This document shows, one piece after another, positions 1-8,053 of a stretch of DNA of 21,875 nucleotides (position 1 is its first letter; the number at the start of each line of letters is the position of its first letter). The translations under genes and the position numbers were made by a program. Below the pieces are notes generated by a model. It was not told the origin of the DNA, made no database searches, and worked only from the letters and a program-made list of their open reading frames with translations. This stretch comes from Actinomycetota bacterium (GTDB lineage Bacteria > Actinomycetota > Actinomycetes > Nanopelagicales > Nanopelagicaceae). The DNA is taken from positions 1-21,875 of the forward strand of contig WLCS01000002.1 in the NCBI GenBank assembly GCA_009705185.1, in the 5' to 3' direction.

Positions 1-550
1 AGTACAAATATGCAGCCGCTACAACGTTGGCAAGCAGAAATACTCCACCGGAAATAATCGCTGCAACAACGTGAATGACTAACCATGTTGACTTCAGTGC
101 TGGGACCAACGGTGCACTGTTTCGATAGAGAAGAGTGATTGCTGTTCCAAGGGTAAGCAGAACTGAAATTGAAACAAATAATCCAAGCCAGCGAAGATCA
201 TATTTACGAAGTGCGGCTAAATATGCTCCTGTAAATGCAAGAGCTCCAGTAATTGAAAACTCATACATGTTTCCCCATGGAACATGCTTTGCCGATATCC
301 CGCGAGCAATGACGCCGGCAAAGAGGAGTACAAAACCTAAAATCATCATTGCCGTTGCAATGCGTGCAGCTTTTTCTGTGCGCTTGTAGTCGAGAGTCTT
401 TGTCAGCAAATTGCCCTGAGTTGAATCCGACACTTCAGGTGAGCGAACAGCGAACGCTGTTTCAAATGCGTGAGAAATAAATGAAATAGTAAATACAACC
501 ATCGCAGAGTAGACAAAATAGTTAGATATATATGCCCACGTGGTTTGCAT
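1..550 (-). CDS. ccsB: Cytochrome c biogenesis protein CcsB (ResC/CcsA family), C-terminus beyond left edge
   Basis: Membrane component of the System II (Ccs) cytochrome c synthetase, which with ResB moves haem across the membrane and attaches it to apocytochrome CXXCH motifs. My minus-strand translation gives 183 residues with no stop before the edge. Visible are hydrophobic segments at about residues 12-30, 63-83, 120-140 and 153-175, the family motif VPWGNMYEF (about 90-98) and the segment LVPALKSTWLVIHV (about 147-160), both typical of CcsB. The tryptophan-rich WWD haem-handling region should lie in the missing C-terminal part. The start ATG overlaps the resB stop by one base (TAATG), so the two are translationally coupled as the last visible genes of the phosphatase-tlpA-ccdA-resB-ccsB operon. 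The call is secure; only the length is unknown. Confidence 0.92.
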   Translation of the reverse strand, partial: MQTTWAYISNYFVYSAMVVFTISFISHAFETAFAVRSPEVSDSTQGNLLTKTLDYKRTEKAARIATAMMILGFVLLFAGVIARGISAKHVPWGNMYEFSITGALAFTGAYLAALRKYDLRWLGLFVSISVLLTLGTAITLLYRNSAPLVPALKSTWLVIHVVAAIISGGVFLLANVVAAAYLY

Positions 551-2016
551 TACTTCTCTCCCTTAACCGCTGCAACAAATTTGTTAATTTCAGTTTCAAG
601 ACCGGGCGCACTATTTTTAGCAAGTCCAGCGATTTCAATTCGATCACCGTTGATGCGAATCCATATTCTGCGACGTCGTCCATACAGTGAAGTCAGCAGT
701 CCAAGGATGGCAACAATACCTCCGACCAGCGCAAAACTCTTTCCGGGATCTCGCACTACTTGCAGGTTTACCCATGGAACGACTGTCTCTAATGTGATTG
801 AGCCGCCCTTGTAGTTATAAGTCTCACCAGGTTTTACTGATCCCAAACCAATTTGCTTAAGATTTTGGGTATCTATTTTGTACACCGATTGCGGAACTCC
901 TGAATCTAATCCGAGATCTCCTTCCCAAATTGAAAAGAGGAGTTTTGGATCTAGAAGCTCGGGGAATATCGAAATCGCACCTTGCGAAGTTGTTCGCGCA
1001 TTAGTTGGAACAAATGAGGAAACAAATCCAATTGAAGGTTTTGCATCTGGCACCTTAATCGCACCTATAGATCGGAGATTTCCATCTTGGGGTAGAAACG
1101 GAACCGGCCCTTGGAAAACAACATTCTTCAAAGCATCTCTTACGGTAACTACAGGGCTATATCCATTGGCTTGCAGGTAGACACGAGTTTGCCCAAAAGT
1201 CAGTGGTTTATTTACTTTAAGTGTTTGCTGAGAAGTCTTGCCATTGGAAGTAACGGTTACCCACGCGGTGTAATCCTGAGGAGCACTGGTCTTTGGATCG
1301 TATTTAGCTTGGAATTTATCCACGTTGATTTGAAATGGGCTTAATGAATTCTCATTTGTAAGTTTTCCAAATGAAAGAGTGTCATAGGAAGTTGGAACGC
1401 TAATAAAGCGTTCACCAACATTCACAATCGCTTCCCCGCGCATTCCAAGGAGAGAACCAAAACTCACGCCCAAAAGAATCAGAATTAAAGATAAATGGAA
1501 GAGCAAATTTCCTGTCTCGCGCAAATATCCTTTTTCAGAAGAGATCGTATTGTCTTCAACTCTCACTCTAAATCGGTTTTTTCTAAGCCATGCTTCGGCC
1601 CTCAACATTGAATCCTTGGAACCATTAATCTCTTGAAAATACGACAAACGATTGAGATTCTTTGGCGTCGCCGGTGGTTGTGCCACCATAGATTTGTAGT
1701 GCTCGACACTTCGTGGCAGTACACATCCAATGAGTGAAATAAATAGCAATATATAAATTGCGCTAAACCATGGTGAGCCATAAACATCAAAGAGTGAGAA
1801 ACGGTCATACCATTTTGCTAAGTCACGATTAGCAGTAAAGAAATCGCGCACCGCCATGGGATTGGTAATGCGTTGTGGAATCAATGATCCAGGAATCGCA
1901 GCTACGCCCATCAGCATCAACAAGATCAGCGCAGTGCGCATACTTGTCAATTGATTCCATGCGTAGCGAAGAAGTGCGATAAACCCTAACTCGGGGACTT
2001 CTATTTGTTTACTCAT
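550..2016 (-). CDS. resB: Cytochrome c biogenesis protein ResB
   Basis: Partner of CcsB in System II cytochrome c assembly; the pair forms the membrane haem-delivery and ligation complex. The 488-residue protein has the usual ResB plan: a first membrane segment near 26-46, a second near 83-102 carrying the characteristic SPWFSAIYILLFISLIGCVL stretch followed by PRS, a third near 168-190, a large extracytoplasmic domain (about 190-430) and a last segment near 430-447 followed by a basic tail (YGRRRR). Length and topology fit actinobacterial ResB proteins. The ATG at 2016 overlaps the ccdA stop by one base (TGATG), and the stop overlaps the ccsB start, so it sits in the middle of a coupled operon. 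No strong Shine-Dalgarno is visible, consistent with translation by re-initiation. Confidence 0.93.
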   Translation of the reverse strand: MSKQIEVPELGFIALLRYAWNQLTSMRTALILLMLMGVAAIPGSLIPQRITNPMAVRDFFTANRDLAKWYDRFSLFDVYGSPWFSAIYILLFISLIGCVLPRSVEHYKSMVAQPPATPKNLNRLSYFQEINGSKDSMLRAEAWLRKNRFRVRVEDNTISSEKGYLRETGNLLFHLSLILILLGVSFGSLLGMRGEAIVNVGERFISVPTSYDTLSFGKLTNENSLSPFQINVDKFQAKYDPKTSAPQDYTAWVTVTSNGKTSQQTLKVNKPLTFGQTRVYLQANGYSPVVTVRDALKNVVFQGPVPFLPQDGNLRSIGAIKVPDAKPSIGFVSSFVPTNARTTSQGAISIFPELLDPKLLFSIWEGDLGLDSGVPQSVYKIDTQNLKQIGLGSVKPGETYNYKGGSITLETVVPWVNLQVVRDPGKSFALVGGIVAILGLLTSLYGRRRRIWIRINGDRIEIAGLAKNSAPGLETEINKFVAAVKGEK

Positions 2017-2741
2017 CAGATCACCGGACTAAAATCTGAGATCAATGAACGAAGTGAAATCATTACATCGCCCCATAATCCCGCGACTTGAAGTAATCCA
2101 ATGAGAATTAATAACGCCCCGCCACATTGGGAGATTAATCTTCCGCGCTTAACTAAGAATTTTCTGAGCGGCTCTGATTTATCAAAGTAAATTCCCGTTG
2201 CGATGAAAGGCAGGCCTAATCCGATGCAATACCCAAAGGAGAGAATCGCACCACGAACAGCACTTGATTCCTGAAAAGCTAGCGCCTGCACACTTGCAAG
2301 TGCTGGACCGATACATGGAGTCCAGCCGACTCCAAATAAAAAGCCGAGAATTGGTGCGCCAACGAGTCCGCCAGATGTTGAAATTTTAGGTTTCACAGTT
2401 GGCATCATTGGAAAAGCACCTAAGAAAATTACTCCCATAGCGATTGTGAAAACACCAAGTACTCGGGTAATCACTTCTTCACGCGCAGCAACTTCTGATC
2501 CAAGTTGGCCAAATAGTGCACCATATGAAATGAACAAGGCGCTAAATCCAAGTACAAATAAAACGGATCCCAAAAATACTTTGCCTCGTGAACGCGAGAA
2601 CCCTGCTGCAAATGCTAAATAGCCAGGTACTAACGGCAATACACATGGAGATAAGAACGAGATGAGGCCCGCAATGACAGCCAGCGGAAACGCAGCAAGC
2701 ATAAATCCGCTCATGATTTGCTCGACAAAGAAATTAGTCAT
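2016..2741 (-). CDS. ccdA: Cytochrome c biogenesis protein CcdA (DsbD membrane-domain type thiol reductant transporter)
   Basis: Polytopic membrane protein that passes reducing equivalents from cytoplasmic thioredoxin to extracytoplasmic thioredoxin-like proteins, keeping apocytochrome c cysteines reduced. In 241 residues there are about six hydrophobic segments and the two family cysteines in their proline-rich contexts: C33 in LSPCVLPLVPGY and C143 in GWTPCIGPAL. The chosen start overlaps the tlpA stop by four bases (ATGA). An internal ATG ten codons later (MSGFMLAAF) is an alternative but would break that overlap. Its likely redox client, the TlpA-like lipoprotein, is encoded immediately upstream and ResB immediately downstream, which fixes its role in cytochrome c maturation rather than general disulphide reduction. 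Confidence 0.92.
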   Translation of the reverse strand: MTNFFVEQIMSGFMLAAFPLAVIAGLISFLSPCVLPLVPGYLAFAAGFSRSRGKVFLGSVLFVLGFSALFISYGALFGQLGSEVAAREEVITRVLGVFTIAMGVIFLGAFPMMPTVKPKISTSGGLVGAPILGFLFGVGWTPCIGPALASVQALAFQESSAVRGAILSFGYCIGLGLPFIATGIYFDKSEPLRKFLVKRGRLISQCGGALLILIGLLQVAGLWGDVMISLRSLISDFSPVI

Positions 2742-3274
2742 TCGGATAGAACTTTCTCAATTACTTCTTTAAGAGATGCAACTGTCACGGCTCCAGATAT
2801 TCGTGCAGCAACATCGCCTGATTTATCAATAATGACAGTCGATGGAATTGCATTTGCAGGAAGTGACTTTCTGAATCCTGCCAAAATTGAATCGTCTATC
2901 AACGTAGGGTAAGGAATCGCTCTCTTGCGCACAAAAGCCTCAGCATTGACGGGGTTATCGCGAGTCAGGATTCCAATGAATTCAACTTCGGGATATGCAC
3001 GTGCAGCTGCTGACAGAGTTGGTTCTTCGGCGCGACAAGGCGAACACCAGGATGCCCACACATTTACCACGGCAACTTTCCCGACTTCAAATGTGTAATT
3101 GGTTCCAAGAAGTGTCAGACCAGTGATAGCAGGTGCACTGATGCGATTACCTGCCTTGATGAAAGTGACAGCTCCATCTCCGGCGATAAAACTTTCTTCC
3201 GCTTTTGATGCACCGCCGTTGCTACAGCCTGCGAGCAACAGGACGGTGGCGAGTGCCGCAAAAATTTTTCTCAT
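2738..3274 (-). CDS. TlpA/ResA-like thioredoxin-fold lipoprotein
   Basis: Extracytoplasmic thiol-disulphide reductase predicted to reduce apocytochrome c haem-binding cysteines, recharged by CcdA. The 178-residue product begins with a lipoprotein signal: basic MRK, hydrophobic core and lipobox LLAGC, with C17 as the predicted lipidated residue. A low-complexity linker (SNGGASKAEE) follows, then a TlpA/AhpC-TSA-like thioredoxin domain from about residue 45. The active site is WCSPC (C77, C80) in VVNVWASWCSPC, and the cis-proline region is probably NAIPSTVIID (about 145-154). The ATG lies one base after the stop of the phosphatase gene; the sequence before it (AAGAAGTAGT) is at best a weak ribosome-binding site. 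ResA would be the Bacillus functional equivalent; I leave the symbol empty because substrate specificity cannot be read from sequence. Confidence 0.9.
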   Translation of the reverse strand: MRKIFAALATVLLLAGCSNGGASKAEESFIAGDGAVTFIKAGNRISAPAITGLTLLGTNYTFEVGKVAVVNVWASWCSPCRAEEPTLSAAARAYPEVEFIGILTRDNPVNAEAFVRKRAIPYPTLIDDSILAGFRKSLPANAIPSTVIIDKSGDVAARISGAVTVASLKEVIEKVLSE

Positions 3275-3275
3275 A

Positions 3276-3896
3276 CTACTTCTTAGGTAGAAGATGCTTT
3301 GCAGGTTCTGAATAAGAAGTACCTGAAATCATTCCCTCATCGTCAAAATGAACGCTTGTCACAGATGCGAGTGTGCATTCGCGTTTGCGAGGATCGTGCA
3401 GCAATCTGCGGCCTTCAATTGCACTTCGCAATATCCAGATTGGCAACTGATGTGAGACGACAATTGCATCTTTTGTTCCAGCGGCATTCTTTGCGTCAAA
3501 AATTGCCGCTAGCATTCTTGAAATTTGCTCCTCGTATGGTTCTCCCCACGATGGTTTCCAAGGGTTATATAAATGTTTCCACGCGGCAGGATGTCGAAGG
3601 ACTCCACTTCCTAATTCAAACTTTTTACCTTCAAAGATATTTGCTGCCTCAATTAATTTTTCATCGGTAGTGATTGGCAATCCATGCACTCGAGAAATTG
3701 GGGCGGCAGTTTCTTGCGCACGTTGTAAAGGCGATACATGAAGAGCACCAACATTTAGCTTCTTAGACCAATCACCAATAACTTCTGCCATTTCTTGTCC
3801 ACGTTGAGAAAGTCTCCAGCCAGGTTGTCTTCCGTAAAGAATCTTTTCAGGATTCTCTACCTCTCCGTGGCGTATTACATGGACGCTTTGACTCAT
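3276..3896 (-). CDS. Histidine phosphatase family protein (phosphoglycerate-mutase-like)
   Basis: Member of the histidine phosphatase superfamily, which transfers phosphate through a phospho-histidine intermediate; substrate unknown. The 206-residue product shows the catalytic RHGE motif (R9, H10) right after the first beta strand, a second phosphate-binding arginine in SPLQRAQETA (R59), and the second catalytic histidine in VVSHQLPIW (H149). It is the first gene of the cytochrome c maturation operon and ends one base before tlpA. The same gene order occurs in mycobacteria (Rv0525 to Rv0529), so the link to cytochrome c assembly is conserved, though its function there is not explained. Start is uncertain: an in-frame ATG four codons upstream (3908) adds MISA and would suit a leaderless transcript slightly better. 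A much longer upstream reading frame runs antisense through the HAD gene and is rejected. Confidence 0.88.
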   Translation of the reverse strand: MSQSVHVIRHGEVENPEKILYGRQPGWRLSQRGQEMAEVIGDWSKKLNVGALHVSPLQRAQETAAPISRVHGLPITTDEKLIEAANIFEGKKFELGSGVLRHPAAWKHLYNPWKPSWGEPYEEQISRMLAAIFDAKNAAGTKDAIVVSHQLPIWILRSAIEGRRLLHDPRKRECTLASVTSVHFDDEGMISGTSYSEPAKHLLPKK

Positions 3897-3918
3897 GGCG
3901 CTAATCATAAAGCGTCGA

Positions 3919-3924
3919 TTTCTA
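3919..3924 (-). promoter_or_regulatory. Possible -10 hexamer (TAGAAA) for the phosphatase/cytochrome c operon
   Basis: TAGAAA on the minus strand lies 10 bases before the upstream candidate ATG (3908) and 22 before the ATG at 3896. The usual spacing would put the transcript start only a few bases before the first ATG. The sixth base is not T, so the match is weak. No Shine-Dalgarno is seen between it and either ATG. Confidence 0.35.
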
Positions 3925-3935
3925 CGCCTTATCGC

Positions 3936-3941
3936 TAGGGT
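3936..3941 (+). promoter_or_regulatory. -10 hexamer (TAGGGT) of a leaderless promoter for the HAD gene
   Basis: TAGGGT matches the TANNNT form common for actinobacterial -10 elements and is followed by exactly six bases (AGTGAC) and the ATG at 3948. That spacing puts transcription initiation at or next to the start codon, so the mRNA would be leaderless. No Shine-Dalgarno is present. Confidence 0.6.
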
Positions 3942-3947
3942 AGTGAC

Positions 3948-4709
3948 ATGGCACTCACCTCGCGTAGAGCTGCCTTTTTCGATGTAGATAACACCCTTGT
4001 TCGAGGGTCCACTCTCTACTTTCTCGGAAGAGGCATGTACCAACGTGGCTTTTTTACAAAAGCGGACATCTCCCGATTTGTTGTAGCCAATATTCGTTTT
4101 CGAATGACTGGTACAGAGAAAAAAGAAGTTATCGAGAAATTTCAAAATGCGGCTACAGATTTTATTGGCGGACATAAAGTTGATGAGATCAAAAAAATTG
4201 GCGAAGAGATCTACGACGAATTCGTCTCTCCGAAACTTTGGCAAGGAACATTTGAAATTGCAAAATCTCACTTAGATAAGGGTGAAGAGGTGTGGCTAGT
4301 TACTGCAGCGCCACAAGATATGGCAAACATAATCGCGCAGAGACTAGGTCTCACGGGTGCCTTAGGAAGTAAAGCGTGCATCGAAGATGGAATTTACACA
4401 GGAAAGTTAGAAGGAAAATTACTTCATGGCATGGAGAAGGCAATCGCGATTCAAGATCTAGCAGTTGAACATGGGTTTGATCTACAAGAGTGTTACTCAT
4501 ATTCAGATAGTCACAATGACATCCCGCTCTTGCAAGCAGTAGGAAATCCTTGTGCAATAAATCCTGACGCAATTTTGCGAATTCGCGCACTTGCAGAAGG
4601 TTGGCCAATTCATGATTTTAGAAAAGCTCGTTTTGTAAATCGTTTGCTTGGTCCTGCCGTAAGCAGAATTGCGGCAGTTATGACTTACCTAATCCCGCGC
4701 AAGCGCTAA
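3948..4709 (+). CDS. HAD-superfamily hydrolase, subfamily IB (SerB-like phosphatase)
   Basis: Cytoplasmic phosphomonoesterase of the haloacid dehalogenase superfamily, subfamily IB, the group that includes phosphoserine phosphatase. All four HAD motifs are visible in 253 residues: motif I FDVDNT (nucleophile D12, acid/base D14), motif II in WLVTAAP (T119), motif III lysine near K164 (GMEKA), and motif IV YSDSHND (D187, D191) for magnesium. The helical cap lies between motifs I and II, as in the C1-cap class. Substrate is unknown; phosphoserine, a lipid phosphate or a polar head group are all possible, and the hydrophobic, basic C-terminal tail (VMTYLIPRKR) might allow membrane contact. The start follows a leaderless promoter signature. 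The next gene begins 45 bases after its stop with its own candidate -10. Confidence 0.88.
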   Translation: MALTSRRAAFFDVDNTLVRGSTLYFLGRGMYQRGFFTKADISRFVVANIRFRMTGTEKKEVIEKFQNAATDFIGGHKVDEIKKIGEEIYDEFVSPKLWQGTFEIAKSHLDKGEEVWLVTAAPQDMANIIAQRLGLTGALGSKACIEDGIYTGKLEGKLLHGMEKAIAIQDLAVEHGFDLQECYSYSDSHNDIPLLQAVGNPCAINPDAILRIRALAEGWPIHDFRKARFVNRLLGPAVSRIAAVMTYLIPRKR

Positions 4710-4739
4710 CTCGATTGGCATCACGACCTCACATACGGC

Positions 4740-4745
4740 TATCGT
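4740..4745 (+). promoter_or_regulatory. Candidate -10 hexamer (TATCGT) before the helicase-associated gene
   Basis: TATCGT fits TANNNT and ends nine bases before the ATG at 4755, implying a leader of at most about three bases. The intervening GGCAGG is a poor Shine-Dalgarno. Spacing is the longest of the set, so this is less certain than the other leaderless candidates. Confidence 0.4.
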
Positions 4746-4754
4746 TGGCAGGTT

Positions 4755-6956
4755 ATGGAAATTCGTTCTTATGCCGATTACTTACGCACTCTCGATGATG
4801 CTGCGCTTATCGCCATGTTTACGCATCGACCAGATTTAGTAACTCCAGTCCCTCCAGATGTTGCAAGTTTGGCAATCAGAGCATCATCGGCCCCTAGCCT
4901 TGCAAGAGCAGTAGATGGTCTTAATAAATGGCAACTACAAGTACTTGAAGCATGTGCTGTGCTTACAGAACCATTTTCAGATAAAGAGTTAAGTGCAATC
5001 ACTGAAAAGTCAGCTCTCTTCTTGCTCTCAGGATTTATTGAACGAGGACTCATCTATCAAGATAAAGATGGGTATCGACTTCCAAATACTCTGAGGGAAG
5101 TTCTCGGAAATGAAGTTGCTGGTTTGGGACCAGCTTCTATGGCGCCATTAAAATTAAAGAAACTCGATGACGCACCAGCATCTGCGAAGAAAGTTCTCGA
5201 TGCGATGTTGTGGGGGCCGCCTCGTGGCGCAATCTCTGATATCAAGAAACCCAGTGCAGGAGTTCAATGGTTACTTGATGAGAATTTCTTAATTCCATTT
5301 AACCAACAAACTGTTGTGCTCCCTAGAGAAGTTGCGATTTATCTTCGCGGCAATAAAGTTCATCGCGAACTCGAAAATTCAGCTCCTGAAGTCACTGGCA
5401 CTTCCAGAAATTCTAAAAACGTCCAGCTTGCAGCAATCGCAAATATCACCACATTCTTGCGCTGGACTGAAGAAGTTCTGAATTACTGGTCACAAGAACC
5501 TGCGACGGCTCTGAGATCAGGAGGGCTTGGAGTAAGAGAACTCAAAGAGCTCTCACTTCATTTAGGTGTGGATGAAAGTTGCGCCGCATTTGTCGCAGAA
5601 GTTTCTTATCTTTCAGGACTACTAACAATTGATCCTGATGACAAAATTCTTCCAACCCATCAATTCGATCTATGGCTTACACAAAGTGCCGCTTCACGTT
5701 GGCAGACACTTGCCTCTTCATGGTTTATCTCATCTCGAATGTCAGGCTTAGTTGGAAAAGAGGGACAGAAAAATACTGCGCCTCTGGGTCCTGAATTAGA
5801 TCGTTCGCTCGCTGCTGGAACACGTCGAATAATTCTTCACTTGTTAAAAGAGAATTCAGATTGCGCCCCTGATCTAGAAAATCTTTATAAAGCTGCGCAA
5901 TGGATAGCTCCGAGCAAGCGATCGGGTGGACTTCAGAAAGATTACGTCTCGTGGACACTTCGAGAAGCAGAATGGCTTGGAATCACTGGTCAAGGTCAAA
6001 TTTCTACTTATGGAATCGATTTTCTCGATGGTGGAGATAACACTTCAATCGATTCTGACTTACCTAAAGCTGTCGATCACATCCTTATTCAGGGCGATAA
6101 CACTGCAATTGCACCAGGCCCGCTAGAACATGAGATCGCACAAGAACTCGCTCTCATAGCCGATGTTGAATCACGAGGCGGTGCAACTGTTTTTCGATTC
6201 TCCGAGAGCACAATTCGTCGAGGGCTAGATCACGGCCGAACCGGCGATGAGATTGCGAAATTCCTTGCAAAGAATTCCAAGACTCCAATGCCGCAACCCT
6301 TGGAATATCTCATTGCAGATGTTGCCAAGAAACACGGAAAATTACGTGTTGGAAATACATCGTCATTTATTCGTTGTGAAGATCCTGCGCTGATTACACA
6401 AATCATTGGCGACAAGCGACTTGAAATTCTTGGCCTCAGAAAAATTGCATCGGAAGTCATCATTTGCGGCCATGATGCTGCAGAAGTAATGAACATTCTG
6501 AGAAGTTGTGGTTATCTACCAGCTGGCGAAGATTCTCGCGGAATACTCCTGAGCGGACCTCGAATACAGCGAGCGCAAACTAAAGCCCGCCCTCCAAGAA
6601 TTATTGGCGAAATAGATACGCCTGATGAAATTCAAATTCAAGGCGCTCTTCGTGCGCTTCGAACTGGAGAAAAATCAAGTCGTAAACAAAGCACCATGCG
6701 AAATATCGCTACAGAAGCTCTGGGTTCTCTTCCACGTACTACTGCAAACGAAACTCTCGAATTACTATCTGACTACTTACAAAATCAACCCGCGACATCA
6801 CTTTCAATCGGTTATGCAGATAACAATGGTTTAGTTTCTCATCGCATTATTGATCCGCTCAAGCTCTCTGCTGGCTCACTTGTTGCACGCGACCATGCCA
6901 CTGGCGAAGTGCAGACCTTCCGAATCGCTCGAATCACGGGGGTAGCCGCGCTATGA
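4755..6956 (+). CDS. Helicase-associated domain protein with XPB N-terminal-like module and WYL-like C-terminus
   Basis: A 733-residue soluble protein with no Walker A or B motif, so not itself a helicase. It resembles the actinobacterial conserved partner of XPB (mycobacterial Rv0862c type). Residues about 1-330 look helical and winged-helix-like. Residues about 442-593 match the N-terminal module of the XPB protein two genes downstream: both have an (I/V)QxDxT start, an A-(E/D)-(L/V)-E segment, a P-x-x-L-x-x-x-IA helix ending in G-(K/R)-LR, and a final ILRxxGY / LLRLGW-P-A-x-(E/D) segment. This is the domain Pfam lists as XPB/Ssl2-like N-terminal (PF13625). Residues about 682-729 resemble a WYL domain (IGY, G-x-x-S-HR, P-L, G-x-LVARD, FRIARI). 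It shares a 4-base ATGA overlap with the M20 gene. Predicted role: accessory factor to XPB in DNA unwinding or repair, by inference. Confidence 0.82.
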   Translation: MEIRSYADYLRTLDDAALIAMFTHRPDLVTPVPPDVASLAIRASSAPSLARAVDGLNKWQLQVLEACAVLTEPFSDKELSAITEKSALFLLSGFIERGLIYQDKDGYRLPNTLREVLGNEVAGLGPASMAPLKLKKLDDAPASAKKVLDAMLWGPPRGAISDIKKPSAGVQWLLDENFLIPFNQQTVVLPREVAIYLRGNKVHRELENSAPEVTGTSRNSKNVQLAAIANITTFLRWTEEVLNYWSQEPATALRSGGLGVRELKELSLHLGVDESCAAFVAEVSYLSGLLTIDPDDKILPTHQFDLWLTQSAASRWQTLASSWFISSRMSGLVGKEGQKNTAPLGPELDRSLAAGTRRIILHLLKENSDCAPDLENLYKAAQWIAPSKRSGGLQKDYVSWTLREAEWLGITGQGQISTYGIDFLDGGDNTSIDSDLPKAVDHILIQGDNTAIAPGPLEHEIAQELALIADVESRGGATVFRFSESTIRRGLDHGRTGDEIAKFLAKNSKTPMPQPLEYLIADVAKKHGKLRVGNTSSFIRCEDPALITQIIGDKRLEILGLRKIASEVIICGHDAAEVMNILRSCGYLPAGEDSRGILLSGPRIQRAQTKARPPRIIGEIDTPDEIQIQGALRALRTGEKSSRKQSTMRNIATEALGSLPRTTANETLELLSDYLQNQPATSLSIGYADNNGLVSHRIIDPLKLSAGSLVARDHATGEVQTFRIARITGVAAL

Positions 6957-8053
6957 CAAGCGAGAAAGGACCCACATACGGCAGACTTGAGCCTATGTTG
7001 GCAGCACTAGAAGCACTCGTTCGCTGTGAATCCCCCAGTGATGATCTTGCTGCATGCCGAAGTGTCGTCACACTTGCAAGTGATATCGCAACGCGCGTAT
7101 TAGGTGTTCCGGCACAAATAAAAGAAATTGAAGGTCGACCAGTATTTTGGTGGGGCGCAGAACAACCTGATGTTGTCGTTCTCGCTCACTTAGATACCGT
7201 GTGGCCAGTTGGTTCTTACCAACCGCTTTGGGAAATAAATGGCGATGTACTACGTGGTCCCGGAACATTCGATATGAAGGCAGGATTTGTTCAAGCTCTC
7301 TATGCCCTTAAGGGAATCGAAGGATCAGTTGCGCTTATTGCAACCACTGATGAAGAAACCGGCAGCCATGCATCAAAGGCCCTTATTAAAGAAGTTTCTT
7401 CTCACGCGAAAGCGGTACTTGTTCTTGAAGCATCCCTAGATGGAAAAGTGAAGACAGGTCGCAAAGGAACTGCGATGTACCAAATCAAAGTTCACGGTCT
7501 TGCCTCTCATGCTGGCCTTGAACCAGAAAAGGGGATTAACTCGACAACTGAAATTGCACATGCAATTTTGAAACTATCAACTTTAGAAAATGCGGAATTT
7601 GGAACAACTGTCGTTCCTACTTTGCTCTCCTCTGGCAACACAACAAATACTGTTCCAGATCTTGCAATTCTTGATATTGATGCACGATCTTTTTCTCAAG
7701 CAGAATTAGAGCGTGTAGATCGTGAAATCAAATCTCTCGTTGCGGTTAATCCTCAGGCGCGCTTGGAAGTTACAGGTGGTTTAAACCGTCCACCGCTACA
7801 GCCTGCTTCAACCAAAGTTCTCTATGAGCGCGCAGAGAAAGTTGCAGCAGCGATAGGAATGTCACCACTTGGTTGTGCTGAAGTCGGCGGAGCAAGTGAT
7901 GGAAATTTTGCTGCAGCTGCAGGTGCTCAGGTACTTGATGGATTAGGTGCTGTCGGCGGTGGTGCACACGCTCCAAGTGAATGGGTAAGCATTTCTTCAA
8001 TGCAAGAACGTAGCGATTTTCTTCACGCCTTTATTAAGGATCTGCTTTCATGA
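6953..8053 (+). CDS. M20 family zinc metallopeptidase (CPG2/ArgE/DapE-like)
   Basis: Di-zinc aminoacylase or carboxypeptidase of the M20 family, cytoplasmic because no signal peptide is present; exact substrate unknown. The 366-residue protein shows the full set of catalytic residues: H79 and D81 in AHLDTVWP, the bridging D107 in GPGTFDMKAG, general base E134 and ligand E135 in TTDEETGS, E159 in VLEAS, the dimerisation-domain histidine H185 in ASHAG, and the last ligand H339 in GGGAHAPSEW. The HLDTVWP and GPGTFDMK wording is closest to the glutamate carboxypeptidase-like branch. Both ends overlap neighbours by four bases (ATGA at 6953 and at 8050), so it is translationally locked between the helicase-associated gene and XPB. 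Nothing in the sequence explains a functional link to DNA repair; operon sharing may be incidental. Confidence 0.88.
   Translation: MTSEKGPTYGRLEPMLAALEALVRCESPSDDLAACRSVVTLASDIATRVLGVPAQIKEIEGRPVFWWGAEQPDVVVLAHLDTVWPVGSYQPLWEINGDVLRGPGTFDMKAGFVQALYALKGIEGSVALIATTDEETGSHASKALIKEVSSHAKAVLVLEASLDGKVKTGRKGTAMYQIKVHGLASHAGLEPEKGINSTTEIAHAILKLSTLENAEFGTTVVPTLLSSGNTTNTVPDLAILDIDARSFSQAELERVDREIKSLVAVNPQARLEVTGGLNRPPLQPASTKVLYERAEKVAAAIGMSPLGCAEVGGASDGNFAAAAGAQVLDGLGAVGGGAHAPSEWVSISSMQERSDFLHAFIKDLLS

Noticed and set aside
3897..4271. In-frame upstream extension of the histidine phosphatase gene (to 331 residues)
   Set aside because: It runs antisense through the HAD gene, which has all four catalytic motifs, and the added residues show no family similarity. 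The phosphatase fold begins at MSQSVHVIRHGE.
6953..8053. M20 gene as a recently inserted foreign cassette
   Set aside because: Its codon and base use look like the neighbours, there are no flanking repeats, and both junctions are exact ATGA overlaps. This fits long-standing operon membership better than recent insertion.
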